Source: Pseudomonas serbica (GTDB taxonomy: Bacteria > Pseudomonadota > Gammaproteobacteria > Pseudomonadales > Pseudomonadaceae). Taken from it: 64,000 nucleotides of DNA. The notes below the pieces were generated by a model. It was not told the origin of the DNA. It was given only the letters and a program-made list of their open reading frames with translations, and did not search any database. The first letter of the stretch is position 1; every line of letters starts with the position of its first letter. The position numbers were made by a program, and so were the translations under genes. Where the stretch lies: positions 310,001 through 374,000 of the forward strand of contig NZ_JAQIYM010000005.1 in assembly GCF_028823535.1 (NCBI RefSeq), written 5' to 3'. Shown here piece after piece: positions 8,918-17,107 of this stretch.

Positions 8918-9658
8918 TCAGCGCGCTCGCCACTCTCCCAGACGCCCCCGCAAACGGGCCGCGCACTGGCTGTGTAACTGGCTGACCCGGGATTCACTGA
9001 CCCCCAGGACCTCGCCGATTTCCTTGAGATTCAACTCTTCGTCGTAGTACAGCGCCAACACCAGGCGCTCACGCTCCGGCAAATTGGCGATCGCATCGGC
9101 CAGCGCCGCCTGGAAGCGTTCATCTTCCAGATCGCGCGACGGTTCCATATGCGCACTCGCGCCGTCCTCGTGCAGCCCTTCGTGTTCGCCGTCCTGCAAC
9201 AGGTCGTCGAAACTGAACAGGCGGCTGCCCAGGGTGTCGTTCAAAATCCCGTAATAATCGTCAAGACTCAATTGGAGTTCGGCCGCAACCTCGTGATCTT
9301 TAGCGTCACGTCCGGTTTTCGCTTCAATCGAGCGAATGGCGTCGCTGACCATCCGCGTATTGCGGTGGACCGAACGCGGCGCCCAGTCCCCCTTGCGGAC
9401 TTCATCGAGCATCGCACCGCGGATACGGATACCTGCGTAGGTCTCGAAACTCGCGCCTTTGCTGGCGTCGTATTTGGTCGATACTTCCAACAGGCCGATC
9501 ATCCCGGCCTGGATCAGGTCTTCGACCTGGACACTGGCCGGCAGACGCGCCAGCAAGTGATAGGCAATGCGTTTTACCAGCGGCGCGTAACGCTCGATCA
9601 GCTCGTACTGCGCGTCACGCGCCGATGCCTTGTAGAGGTTGTAACCGCTCGCGGTCAT
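8918..9658 (-). CDS. fliA: Flagellar sigma factor FliA (sigma28)
   Basis: A 246-residue sigma28 that directs transcription of late flagellar genes such as fliC and many chemoreceptor genes, and is held inactive by FlgM until the hook is complete. Region 2 ([51 protein letters not shown]) and region 4 ([36 protein letters not shown]) are intact. The start is the ATG at 9656-9658 ([15 protein letters not shown]), which overlaps the fleN stop as ATGA, so the two are translationally coupled. It matches the length of P. aeruginosa FliA. Confidence 0.97.
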   Translation of the reverse strand: MTASGYNLYKASARDAQYELIERYAPLVKRIAYHLLARLPASVQVEDLIQAGMIGLLEVSTKYDASKGASFETYAGIRIRGAMLDEVRKGDWAPRSVHRNTRMVSDAIRSIEAKTGRDAKDHEVAAELQLSLDDYYGILNDTLGSRLFSFDDLLQDGEHEGLHEDGASAHMEPSRDLEDERFQAALADAIANLPERERLVLALYYDEELNLKEIGEVLGVSESRVSQLHSQCAARLRGRLGEWRAR

Positions 9659-10485
9659 AGCACGGGTCCTGCCGTTTGTTGCACGAGGCGCTCGACGAAA
9701 AATTCCAGGTGCCCACGCGGGTTGGCGGGCAGCGGCCAGGTGTCGACCTTCTGCGCGATCGCCTTGAATGCCAACGAGCACTTGGAGCGTGGAAAGGCCT
9801 CGTACACGGCGCGCTGCTTCTGCACGGCCTTGCGCACGCTTTCGTCGTAAGGCACGGCGCCGACGTATTGCAGGGCGACGTCGAGGAAGCGGTCGGTGAC
9901 CTTGGTCAACTTGGCGAACAGGTTGCGCCCTTCCTGCGGGCTCTGCGCCATGTTCGCCAGCACGCGGAAACGGTTCATGCCGTAATCGCGATTGAGCAAT
10001 TTGATCAGTGCGTAGGCATCAGTGATCGAAGTCGGCTCGTCGCAGACCACCAGCAACACTTCCTGGGCCGCGCGCACGAAACTGACCACCGACTCACCAA
10101 TGCCCGCCGCAGTGTCGATCACCAGCACGTCGAGATTGTCGCCGATGTCGCTGAAGGCCTGGATCAGGCCGGCGTGCTGGGCCGGGCTCAAATGAACCAT
10201 GCTCTGGGTGCCGGACGCCGCCGGAACGATGCGGATGCCGCCGGGGCCCTGCAACAGCACGTCGCGCAGCTCGCAGCGGCCTTCGATGACGTCGGCCAGG
10301 GTACGTTTGGGTGTCAGCCCCAACAGAACGTCGACATTCGCCAGGCCCAGGTCGGCGTCAAGCAGCATGACGCGCCGGCCAAGCTCAGCCAAAGCCAGGG
10401 ACAAGTTCACTGACACGTTAGTTTTGCCGACGCCACCTTTGCCGCCGGTCACCGCGATCACCTGTACAGGATGCATGCTGCCCAT
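9655..10485 (-). CDS. fleN: Flagellar number regulator FleN (MinD-like ATPase, FlhG)
   Basis: A 276-residue MinD/ParA-type ATPase with the Walker A' motif KGGVGKT (residues 16-22) and the DADLGLANVDVLLG segment. In Pseudomonas FleN binds FleQ and limits flagellar number; it works with FlhF, encoded just upstream, to give a single polar flagellum or tuft. It overlaps fliA by four bases. The ATG at 10483-10485 is preceded by a weak AAGG; another in-frame ATG (fourth codon, MHPVQ) is a possible alternative. Confidence 0.95.
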   Translation of the reverse strand: MGSMHPVQVIAVTGGKGGVGKTNVSVNLSLALAELGRRVMLLDADLGLANVDVLLGLTPKRTLADVIEGRCELRDVLLQGPGGIRIVPAASGTQSMVHLSPAQHAGLIQAFSDIGDNLDVLVIDTAAGIGESVVSFVRAAQEVLLVVCDEPTSITDAYALIKLLNRDYGMNRFRVLANMAQSPQEGRNLFAKLTKVTDRFLDVALQYVGAVPYDESVRKAVQKQRAVYEAFPRSKCSLAFKAIAQKVDTWPLPANPRGHLEFFVERLVQQTAGPVL

Positions 10486-10600
10486 GTTATTTCTTTACCT
10501 TGTTCTGCATAGACGGGGCCACATAACTGGCTGCGCGTTCACAACCGGAACAATGCATGGCAGGCCATCGATGTAGGTACAAAAACTATTCATTATTACC

Positions 10601-11926
10601 TCAGCCAACCTGCTTGGTCGGGCTGTGATAGATATCAGCGAACATGTCAGCCATGGCTTCTTCGCTGGGTTCTTCCTGCATTTGCACGCTGACGGCCCGA
10701 CTGACCAGTTGATGACGACGCGGCAGATGCAAATCATCTGGAATCCGCGGGCCATCGGTCAGGTAGGCCACCGGCAATTCATGGCTGATGGCCAGACTCA
10801 ACACTTCGCCCAGGCTTGCCGTTTCATCCAGTTTAGTCAGGATGCAGCCAGCGAGCCCGCAGCGCTTGTAACTGTGATAAGCGGCGGTTAGAACCTGTTT
10901 CTGGCTGGTGGTTGCCAGGACCAGATAATTTTTTGAGCGGATGCCTCGACTGGCCAGGCTTTCGAGTTGCATGCGCAGGGCCGGATCGCTGGCTTGCAGG
11001 CCGGCGGTATCGATCAGCACCACGCGCTTGCGCAACAACGGATCCAGTGCCTGGACCAGCGACTGGCCCGGATCGACGTGGGTCACCGAGACATTGAGAA
11101 TCCGCCCGAGTGTCTTGAGCTGCTCCTGGGCACCGATACGGAAGCTGTCCATGCTCACCAACGCGATGTTCTGCGCGCCGTACTTGAGCACGTAACGTGC
11201 CGCCAGCTTGGCCAAAGTGGTGGTCTTGCCCATGCCGGCCGGGCCGACCATGGCGATCACACCGCCCTCTTCCAGCGGTTCCATTTCCGGCGTGGCGATC
11301 ATCCGCGCCAGGTGCGCCAGCAACATACGCCAGGCCTGACGGGGTTCTTCGATTTCGCTGACCAGCGCCAGCAAGTCTCGCGACAACGGGCCGGACAGGC
11401 CGATGCGCTGCAGGCGACGCCACAGGTTTGCCTGGTCAGGACGACTGCCCCGCAGCTGGTTCCAGGCGAGGGAGCCGAGTTGTACTTCCATGAGTTCGCG
11501 CAGGCTGTTGAGCTCCGAACGCATCGAGTCGAAGGCGCGCGTATCCAGGCCGGCCGCCGGCGCAGGTGCCGGGGCAGGTCGCGCAGGTTCGGCAAAGGTC
11601 GGTTCGATCAGCGGTTCAGCAGCAGTCAGCGGCAAGCCGGCAAATAACTGGCGATTGGTGCCCTTGTCGCTCTCGCCCTCGCCGCGCAGGCTTAATTCGG
11701 CCTGGGCAGTGACGATCCGCGACTGGGTCTTGCGCAGCTCGTCCTCGAGTTCCACGTTCGGCACGCGCGGAGCCAGCGCCGACAGCTTGTAGTCCAGGGC
11801 AGCCATAAGCTCGACACCACCGGCGATGCGGCGGTTGCCAATGATGGCGGCATCGGCGCCCAGCTCATCACGAACCAGCTTCATGGCCTGACGCATATCG
11901 GCGGCGAAAAAACGCTTAACTTGCAT
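10601..11926 (-). CDS. flhF: Flagellar polar-placement GTPase FlhF
   Basis: A 441-residue SRP-type GTPase of the FlhF family, which recruits the first flagellar components to the cell pole. The N-terminal B domain (MQVKRFFAADMRQAMKLVR) is followed by a variable Ala/Pro-rich linker, then the NG domain with a P-loop GPAGMGKTTTLAKLAARY (family consensus GPTGVGKTTT), SMDSFRIGAQEQL, VLIDTAG and TKLDETASLGEVL. It starts 11 bases after flhA and is followed by a 115-base gap before fleN. The P-loop substitutions are conservative, so the GTPase is probably active. Confidence 0.96.
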   Translation of the reverse strand: MQVKRFFAADMRQAMKLVRDELGADAAIIGNRRIAGGVELMAALDYKLSALAPRVPNVELEDELRKTQSRIVTAQAELSLRGEGESDKGTNRQLFAGLPLTAAEPLIEPTFAEPARPAPAPAPAAGLDTRAFDSMRSELNSLRELMEVQLGSLAWNQLRGSRPDQANLWRRLQRIGLSGPLSRDLLALVSEIEEPRQAWRMLLAHLARMIATPEMEPLEEGGVIAMVGPAGMGKTTTLAKLAARYVLKYGAQNIALVSMDSFRIGAQEQLKTLGRILNVSVTHVDPGQSLVQALDPLLRKRVVLIDTAGLQASDPALRMQLESLASRGIRSKNYLVLATTSQKQVLTAAYHSYKRCGLAGCILTKLDETASLGEVLSLAISHELPVAYLTDGPRIPDDLHLPRRHQLVSRAVSVQMQEEPSEEAMADMFADIYHSPTKQVG

Positions 11927-11937
11927 AAACCACTACC

Positions 11938-14067
11938 TCAGCCGTTGGGCCCTACTGTCGCAACGATGGTCACTTGCTTGTTGTCAGGAATTTCCTGATA
12001 AGCCAACACATGCAAACCCGGGACTGCGAGCCGGCCAAATCGCGAGAGCATCGCGCGAACCGGACCGGCCACCAGCAGAATCACCGGCTGACCTTGCATC
12101 TCCTGCCGCTGCGCCGCATCGATCAACGAGCGCTGCAGCTTTTCAGCCATGCTTGGCTCCAGCAGAACGCCCTCTTCAGAGCCTTGTCCTGCCTTCTGCA
12201 GACTATTGAGCAATATCTGTTCCAACCTTGGTTCCAGCGTGATCACTGGTAGCTCGGAGTCAGTGCCTACAATGCTTTGCACGATTGCGCGGGATACGCC
12301 AACACGCACCGCGGCCACCAGCGCGGCGGTATCTTGACTCTTGTTGGCGTTGTTCGCGATGGCTTCGGCAATGCTGCGGATGTCGCGTACTGGCACCTGT
12401 TCGGCCAACAGCGCTTGCAGGACCTTGAGCAATTGCGACAGCGACAACACGCCCGGCACCAGCTCTTCGGCCAGTTTCGGCGAGTTTTTCGCCAGCAATT
12501 GCATGAGTTGCTGGACTTCCTCGTGACCGATCAGTTCGCTGGAGTGCTTGTACAGGATCTGGTTCAAGTGGGTGGCCACGACGGTGCTGGCATCGACCAC
12601 GGTGTAGCCAAGCGATTGCGCCTGGGCGCGCTGGCTGATTTCGATCCATACCGCCTCCAGGCCGAAAGCCGGATCTTTGGCGGTAATGCCGTTGAGCGTG
12701 CCGTAGACCTGCCCCGGGTTGATCGCCAGCTCGCGATCCGGGTAAATCTCCGCCTCGGCCAGGATCACCCCCATCAGGGTCAGGCGATAGGCGCTCGGCG
12801 CCAGGTCGAGGTTGTCGCGAATGTGCACCGTGGGCATGAGGAAGCCCAGGTCCTGGGACAGCTTCTTGCGCACGCCCTTGATCCGCGCCAGCAATTGCCC
12901 ACCCTGGTTGCGGTCAACCAGTGGAATCAGGCGATAGCCCACTTCCAGGCCGATCATGTCGATCGGCGTCACGTCATCCCAGCCCAGCTCCTTGGTTTCC
13001 TGGGCGCGGGCCGGCGACGGCAGCAGTTCCTGCTGACGCTTGACCTCTTGCAGGGCCTGCACCTTGGCGGTGTTCTGCTTTTTCCAGAACAGGTACGCGC
13101 CACCCGCGGCCAGGGCGGCCATGGACAGGAAGGAAAAATGCGGCATGCCCGGCACCAGCCCCATCACCGCCATCAGGCCGGCCGACACCGCCAACGCCTT
13201 GGGCGATGCGAACATCTGCCGGTTGATCTGCTTGCCCATGTCTTCGGAGCCCGAAGCACGGGTGACCATGATCGCCGCCGCTGTGGATAACAACAGTGAT
13301 GGCAATTGCGCCACCAAACCGTCACCGATGGTCAACAGGGCGTACACCTTGCCGGCGTCGGCAAAGGACATGTTGTGCTGGAAGATACCGACCGCCATGC
13401 CGCCGATCAGGTTGATGAACAGGATCAGCAGGCCGGCAATAGCGTCACCGCGCACGAACTTGCTGGCACCGTCCATGGAACCGTAGAACTCGGCCTCCTG
13501 GGCTACTTCCGAACGCCGCGCCTTGGCCTGGTTCTGGTCGATCAGGCCGGCGTTGAGGTCGGCGTCGATCGCCATCTGCTTGCCGGGCATCGCATCGAGG
13601 GTGAAACGCGCGCTCACCTCGGAAATACGCCCGGCACCCTTGGTCACCACGACGAAGTTGATGATCATCAAAATCGCGAACACCACGATACCGACCACGT
13701 AGTTACCGCCGATCACCACCTCGCCAAAGGCCTGGATCACCTTGCCGGCGGCGGCATGACCGTCCTGGCCGTGGAGCATCACCACCCGCGTGGACGCCAC
13801 GTTGAGCGCCAGGCGCAACAACGTCGCCACCAGCAAAATGGTCGGGAACACAGCAAAATCCAGCGGCCGCAAGGCGTAGACGCAGACCAGCAGAACGACG
13901 ATCGACAGGGCGATGTTGAAAGTGAAAAACACGTCGAGCAGGAACGGGGGCATCGGCAACATCATCATCGCCAGCATGACCAGCAGCAACAGCGGCACGC
14001 CCAGATTGCCTCGGCTGAGGTCTGCCATGTTCGTGCGAGCACTGTTGATTAACTGAGAGCGATCCAC
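11938..14067 (-). CDS. flhA: Flagellar export-gate protein FlhA
   Basis: A 709-residue FlhA, the large export-gate subunit of the flagellar type III secretion apparatus. The N-terminal half has eight hydrophobic segments and the conserved cytoplasmic FHIPEP-family loop (GAGRISEVSARFTLDAMPGKQMAIDAD region); the C-terminal cytoplasmic domain (about 360-709) docks chaperone-substrate complexes. The start is a GTG at 14065-14067 (MDRSQLINSART), matching the family start. A strong sigma54 promoter lies about 60 bases upstream, so flhA begins a transcript that runs into flhF-fleN-fliA. In this genome it is separated from flhB by a foreign insertion. Confidence 0.97.
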   Translation of the reverse strand: MDRSQLINSARTNMADLSRGNLGVPLLLLVMLAMMMLPMPPFLLDVFFTFNIALSIVVLLVCVYALRPLDFAVFPTILLVATLLRLALNVASTRVVMLHGQDGHAAAGKVIQAFGEVVIGGNYVVGIVVFAILMIINFVVVTKGAGRISEVSARFTLDAMPGKQMAIDADLNAGLIDQNQAKARRSEVAQEAEFYGSMDGASKFVRGDAIAGLLILFINLIGGMAVGIFQHNMSFADAGKVYALLTIGDGLVAQLPSLLLSTAAAIMVTRASGSEDMGKQINRQMFASPKALAVSAGLMAVMGLVPGMPHFSFLSMAALAAGGAYLFWKKQNTAKVQALQEVKRQQELLPSPARAQETKELGWDDVTPIDMIGLEVGYRLIPLVDRNQGGQLLARIKGVRKKLSQDLGFLMPTVHIRDNLDLAPSAYRLTLMGVILAEAEIYPDRELAINPGQVYGTLNGITAKDPAFGLEAVWIEISQRAQAQSLGYTVVDASTVVATHLNQILYKHSSELIGHEEVQQLMQLLAKNSPKLAEELVPGVLSLSQLLKVLQALLAEQVPVRDIRSIAEAIANNANKSQDTAALVAAVRVGVSRAIVQSIVGTDSELPVITLEPRLEQILLNSLQKAGQGSEEGVLLEPSMAEKLQRSLIDAAQRQEMQGQPVILLVAGPVRAMLSRFGRLAVPGLHVLAYQEIPDNKQVTIVATVGPNG

Positions 14068-14129
14068 CGGTATTCCCCGTTCCTTTGAAGCAAAACTTTT
14101 GACGCCAGAAGCGGGCGCGGGGTGGGTAC

Positions 14130-14145
14130 TGCAAGAAGCTTTCCA
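14130..14145 (-). promoter_or_regulatory. Sigma54 promoter of flhA
   Basis: On the minus strand the site reads TGGAAAG-CTTC-TTGCA, with the diagnostic GG-N10-GC spacing and a good match to TGGCACG-N4-TTGCW. It ends about 62 bases upstream of the flhA start. FleQ-dependent sigma54 control of flhA is established in P. aeruginosa. Confidence 0.85.
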
Positions 14146-14199
14146 ACTTTAGGCGGGGTTTGAAATAGCGGGATTTACCAATCAAGCATGACGCGCATC

Positions 14200-14230
14200 C
14201 TGTAGGAGCGCGGCTTGCCCGCGAAGAGGC
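14200..14230. repeat. REP palindrome
   Basis: A single TGTAGGAGCGCGGCTTGCCC-GCGAAGAGGC element lies between the flhA promoter and the RHS gene. The stretch 14146-14406 otherwise shows no convincing gene; an upstream in-frame extension of the RHS reading frame through this REP is judged fortuitous. Confidence 0.8.
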
Positions 14231-14406
14231 CCGTACTGCCTGCGCGGATGTCTGCCATCACGCCGCAAATCCAAGGATACACGCCCGGCGAAGCAGCCCG
14301 TCGAACGTGGCACCCGCCAGCGAACCTATCAGTTCTGCTAGTACCCGCCTCTGGCGAATCCGCTGATACTCAGCGCAAGTCCTTCGACCTTTCGAGGCGT
14401 TCACAC

Positions 14407-15504
14407 ATGACCAACCCACGCGATATCCTGCTCTGCCACTATCGCTACGATGCCCTCGACCGCCTGACGAGCAACGAACGGCCAAACGAGCCCGAGCACC
14501 AGCGCTTTTACTGCAAAAGCCGACTGGCCACCGAGATCCAGGGCGCGAACCGGTATTCGGTGTTCCAGCATGAGGACCAACTGCTGGCGCAACAGCAGAG
14601 CGTAAGCGAGTCACCCGACACCACGCTCCTGGCCACCGATCAGCAGCGTTCGGTGTTGCACGCCCTCAAGGGCAATCACTCACGACAATCCATCGCTTAT
14701 TCGCCCTACGGCTACCGCCCCGCTGAAAACGGGTTACTCAGCCTGCTTGGGTTCAACGGGGAACGGCAGGATCCGGTGACCGGGTGCTATTTGTTAGGGA
14801 ATGGATATCGGGCGTTCAATCCAGTATTGATGCGGTTTAACAGCCCAGACAGTTGGAGTCCGTTTGGGGAGGGAGGGTTGAACCCGTACGCATATTGCAT
14901 GGGAAAACCCGTTAACTCCTCCGACCCTTCGGGACACAGTCCCTTGTTAACAACAATATTGAAATCTTTATTTAAATTTGATGGCAACTATGCCAGCAGA
15001 TCATACTCAAGCCGCTTCGACCTACGCCCTTACCCTGTAAAAAACAGACGGCTATCAGCGCCTGATCTCACAATACCGTCACTAACAGAGCCTGACTTTT
15101 TGGGCTATCACGGCACATCAAAATCCGATGTAAAAAAACTACTCAGAGAAGGCGCACAACCGCACTACTCGAAAATTGAAGAGCGACCTGGCTTCTACCT
15201 CACTCCGGACAAGGGCATAGCTAAGGAATACGCTAATTCGGCGCAATTTCAAAGCACTGGAGATGACACGTGGAACCTGGGAAAAGCGAATATTGTAGAG
15301 GTCCACATCCAGAACCTGCAGGGAAAGACTCCAGGCAGAGACTACGAATTTAATTACTACTCATTCGACCATCAAAATCCGAACCATATGACAATGGAGT
15401 TCATAGCCAAACCCCACATATCGAGAGCCGTCGTTATCAGACAACTGGGCTCTACAGCCTCACAAAAAAAAGCCCGTCCAAGAGCTTTCGAAGCCCCATT
15501 TTAA
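14407..15504 (+). CDS. Short RHS-core protein with a C-terminal exotoxin A-like ADP-ribosyltransferase domain
   Basis: A 365-residue polymorphic-toxin-type protein. Residues 1-177 are the tail of an RHS core (YRYDALDRL, RFYCKSRLATEIQG, ending in the hallmark LLGFNGERQDPVTG, YRAFNPVLMRFNSPDS and SSDPSGH). Residues 178-365 are an unrelated, AT-rich tip. It contains GYHGT (H235), PGFYLT (Y264), KEYA (Y275) and TMEFIAK-PHISRAVVI (E331), which line up with the H-Y-Y-E active site of Pseudomonas exotoxin A (H440, Y470, Y481, E553), including the 11-residue Y-Y spacing. I infer a mono-ADP-ribosyltransferase toxin. The ATG at 14407 (MTNPRDILLCHYRYD) has GAGG upstream; no signal peptide is seen. It lies opposite to the flanking flagellar genes, with no recognisable immunity gene. 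The target is unknown. Confidence 0.8.
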   Translation: MTNPRDILLCHYRYDALDRLTSNERPNEPEHQRFYCKSRLATEIQGANRYSVFQHEDQLLAQQQSVSESPDTTLLATDQQRSVLHALKGNHSRQSIAYSPYGYRPAENGLLSLLGFNGERQDPVTGCYLLGNGYRAFNPVLMRFNSPDSWSPFGEGGLNPYAYCMGKPVNSSDPSGHSPLLTTILKSLFKFDGNYASRSYSSRFDLRPYPVKNRRLSAPDLTIPSLTEPDFLGYHGTSKSDVKKLLREGAQPHYSKIEERPGFYLTPDKGIAKEYANSAQFQSTGDDTWNLGKANIVEVHIQNLQGKTPGRDYEFNYYSFDHQNPNHMTMEFIAKPHISRAVVIRQLGSTASQKKARPRAFEAPF

Positions 15505-15696
15505 ACCACAAATAGTGCAGCTTCTATTTTAGCTTCAAGTAAGAAGATCGCTTTAGGAATAAGTTGGAAGGCCGTTAAGGGAACTTATGGGAAAGCCGTG
15601 ACAAAATCAAGTGTCGTCCAATCTGAAACCTATCAACTTGCTAAACGGCATTCAAATGCGAAAAGACACCGGAGACATATGGGTTTCTGGCACTGA
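15505..15696 (+). pseudogene. In-frame coding remnant after the RHS stop codon
   Basis: Directly after the RHS TAA the same frame stays open for 63 codons (beginning TTNSAASILASSKKIALG, ending RRHMGFWH) to a TGA at 15694-15696. Only one ATG is present, near the end, so it cannot be a normal separate gene. It is Lys/Arg-rich and AT-rich like the RHS tip. The likeliest reading is the remnant of a displaced older RHS C-terminal tip, but a nonsense-truncated natural extension of the toxin is possible. Confidence 0.4.
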
Positions 15697-15964
15697 ACCA
15701 CGTCTCGAATAACTTATAAATCCGCCAGTTAACGGGAAAAGGAAAGGGAATAAATTTATTTGTCCGTTTTTTGATAACGGTTGAAACAGAGGTTTCGCGA
15801 TCCTTTCGGTTTTAACATCTATTAAGAGGGAGATTCAAGCCATATGGGGGTGAGCCTGTTCGCGATGGCGGTGTGTCAGCCACCGTCCCAATTGACAGGT
15901 ATGGCCTCTTCGCGAGCAGGCTCGCTCCCACAGCTTCTGTGTATTGAGCAGCTGACGGGAATAA
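15697..15964. other. AT-rich intergenic debris with a degenerate REP pair
   Basis: No gene is seen between the RHS remnant and flhB. The first 150 bases are AT-rich, with a short palindrome (AATAAATTTATT) and a T6 run near 15765. A REP pair follows at about 15856-15932: the right half (CTTCGCGAGCAGGCTCGCTCCCACAG) is intact and the left half is degenerate. Confidence 0.6.
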
Positions 15965-17104
15965 TCAGGAATCGCGACGCAAATCCGGCGGGATCGGCAG
16001 GTCATCCTTGAGAGGATCCGGGCGCTTGCCCTTGCCGGCGCGGTACTGGCGAATCTGGTAGACGTAGGCCAGTACCTGAGCGACGGCGAGGTACAGGCCG
16101 CCAGGGATTTCCTGTTCGAGCTCGGTGGAGTAGTAGATCGACCGCGCCAGCGCCGGGGATTCCAGTAGCAGGATCTCGTTGGCCGCCGCGATTTCGCGAA
16201 TCTTGAGCGCCAGGAAGTCGCTGCCCTTGGCGATCAGCATTGGCGCGCCGCTCTTGTCCGGGTCGTACTTGAGGGCCACGGCGTAGTGGGTCGGGTTGGT
16301 GATGACCACGTCGGCATCGGGCACCGCCGCCATCATGCGGCGCTGGGACATTTCGCGTTGCAGCTGGCGAATCCTTTGTTTGACCTCCGGCCGCCCTTCC
16401 TGGTCCTTGTGCTCGTCGCGGATTTCCTGCTTGGTCATCTTCAGCTTCTTGATGCTTTCCCAGATCTGGATCGGCACGTCGACGGCAGCGATGATGATCA
16501 GCCCGCAGGCCATCCACAGGGTGCTCCAGCCGACCACTTGCAGGCTGTGGGTGATGGCGCGATCCAGCGGTTCGTGGGCGATGCGCAGCAGGTCGTCGAT
16601 GTCCGCCGACAACACCGCCAGGGCCACGAACAGGACGATGAAGAACTTGGCCAGGGCCTTGAGCAGTTCTGTCAGGGCCTTGGCCGAAAACATGCGCTTG
16701 AGGCCGGCGCCGGGGTTCATGCGACTGAACTTGGGCGCCATGGTGCCGGCGGAAAACAGCCAGCCGCCGAGGGATATCGGGCCGATAATCGCCGCCAGCA
16801 GCAAGGTGATCATGACCGGCTGAATCGCCAGCAAGGCGATCTGCCCCGAGTGCAGCAGGTAAGTGCCCATCGCGCGCTGGTCCAGCACCACGTCGCGGGA
16901 CAGGGAAAAATTCAGGCGCATCAGGTCCATCATGTCCTGGGCCAGGGCGCCACCGAAGATCAGCAGCGCCCCCGCTCCGGCGAGCATGATCGCCAGGGTG
17001 TTAAGCTCCTTGGACCGGGCGATCTCACCCTTCTCCCGGGCATCCTTTTTCTTTTTCTCCGTGGGGTCTTCTGTCTTGTCCTGACCGCTTTCGCTCTCAG
17101 CCAT
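15965..17104 (-). CDS. flhB: Flagellar export protein and substrate-specificity switch FlhB
   Basis: A 379-residue FlhB of the flagellar type III export gate. Four membrane segments occupy residues about 33-55, 85-110, 140-165 and 190-212. A cytoplasmic domain follows with the self-cleavage motif NPTH at 270-273, which cuts between N270 and P271 to switch export from rod/hook to filament substrates in concert with FliK. The highly charged N-terminus (DKTEDPTEKKKKDAREKG) is typical. It follows fliR with a 3-base gap and is the last gene of the fliL operon here. In related pseudomonads one or two small genes separate it from flhA; here an RHS insertion occupies that space. Confidence 0.96.
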   Translation of the reverse strand: MAESESGQDKTEDPTEKKKKDAREKGEIARSKELNTLAIMLAGAGALLIFGGALAQDMMDLMRLNFSLSRDVVLDQRAMGTYLLHSGQIALLAIQPVMITLLLAAIIGPISLGGWLFSAGTMAPKFSRMNPGAGLKRMFSAKALTELLKALAKFFIVLFVALAVLSADIDDLLRIAHEPLDRAITHSLQVVGWSTLWMACGLIIIAAVDVPIQIWESIKKLKMTKQEIRDEHKDQEGRPEVKQRIRQLQREMSQRRMMAAVPDADVVITNPTHYAVALKYDPDKSGAPMLIAKGSDFLALKIREIAAANEILLLESPALARSIYYSTELEQEIPGGLYLAVAQVLAYVYQIRQYRAGKGKRPDPLKDDLPIPPDLRRDS

Positions 17105-17107
17105 GAG

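Noticed and set aside
10495..10755. Minus-strand 86-codon ORF over the flhF end
   Set aside because: It overlaps the flhF C-terminus in another frame and has no supporting features.
14215..14406. 64-codon upstream extension of the RHS gene
   Set aside because: It runs through a REP element and has no RHS-like sequence; the ATG at 14407 starts at the conserved YRYDALDRL part with a ribosome-binding site.
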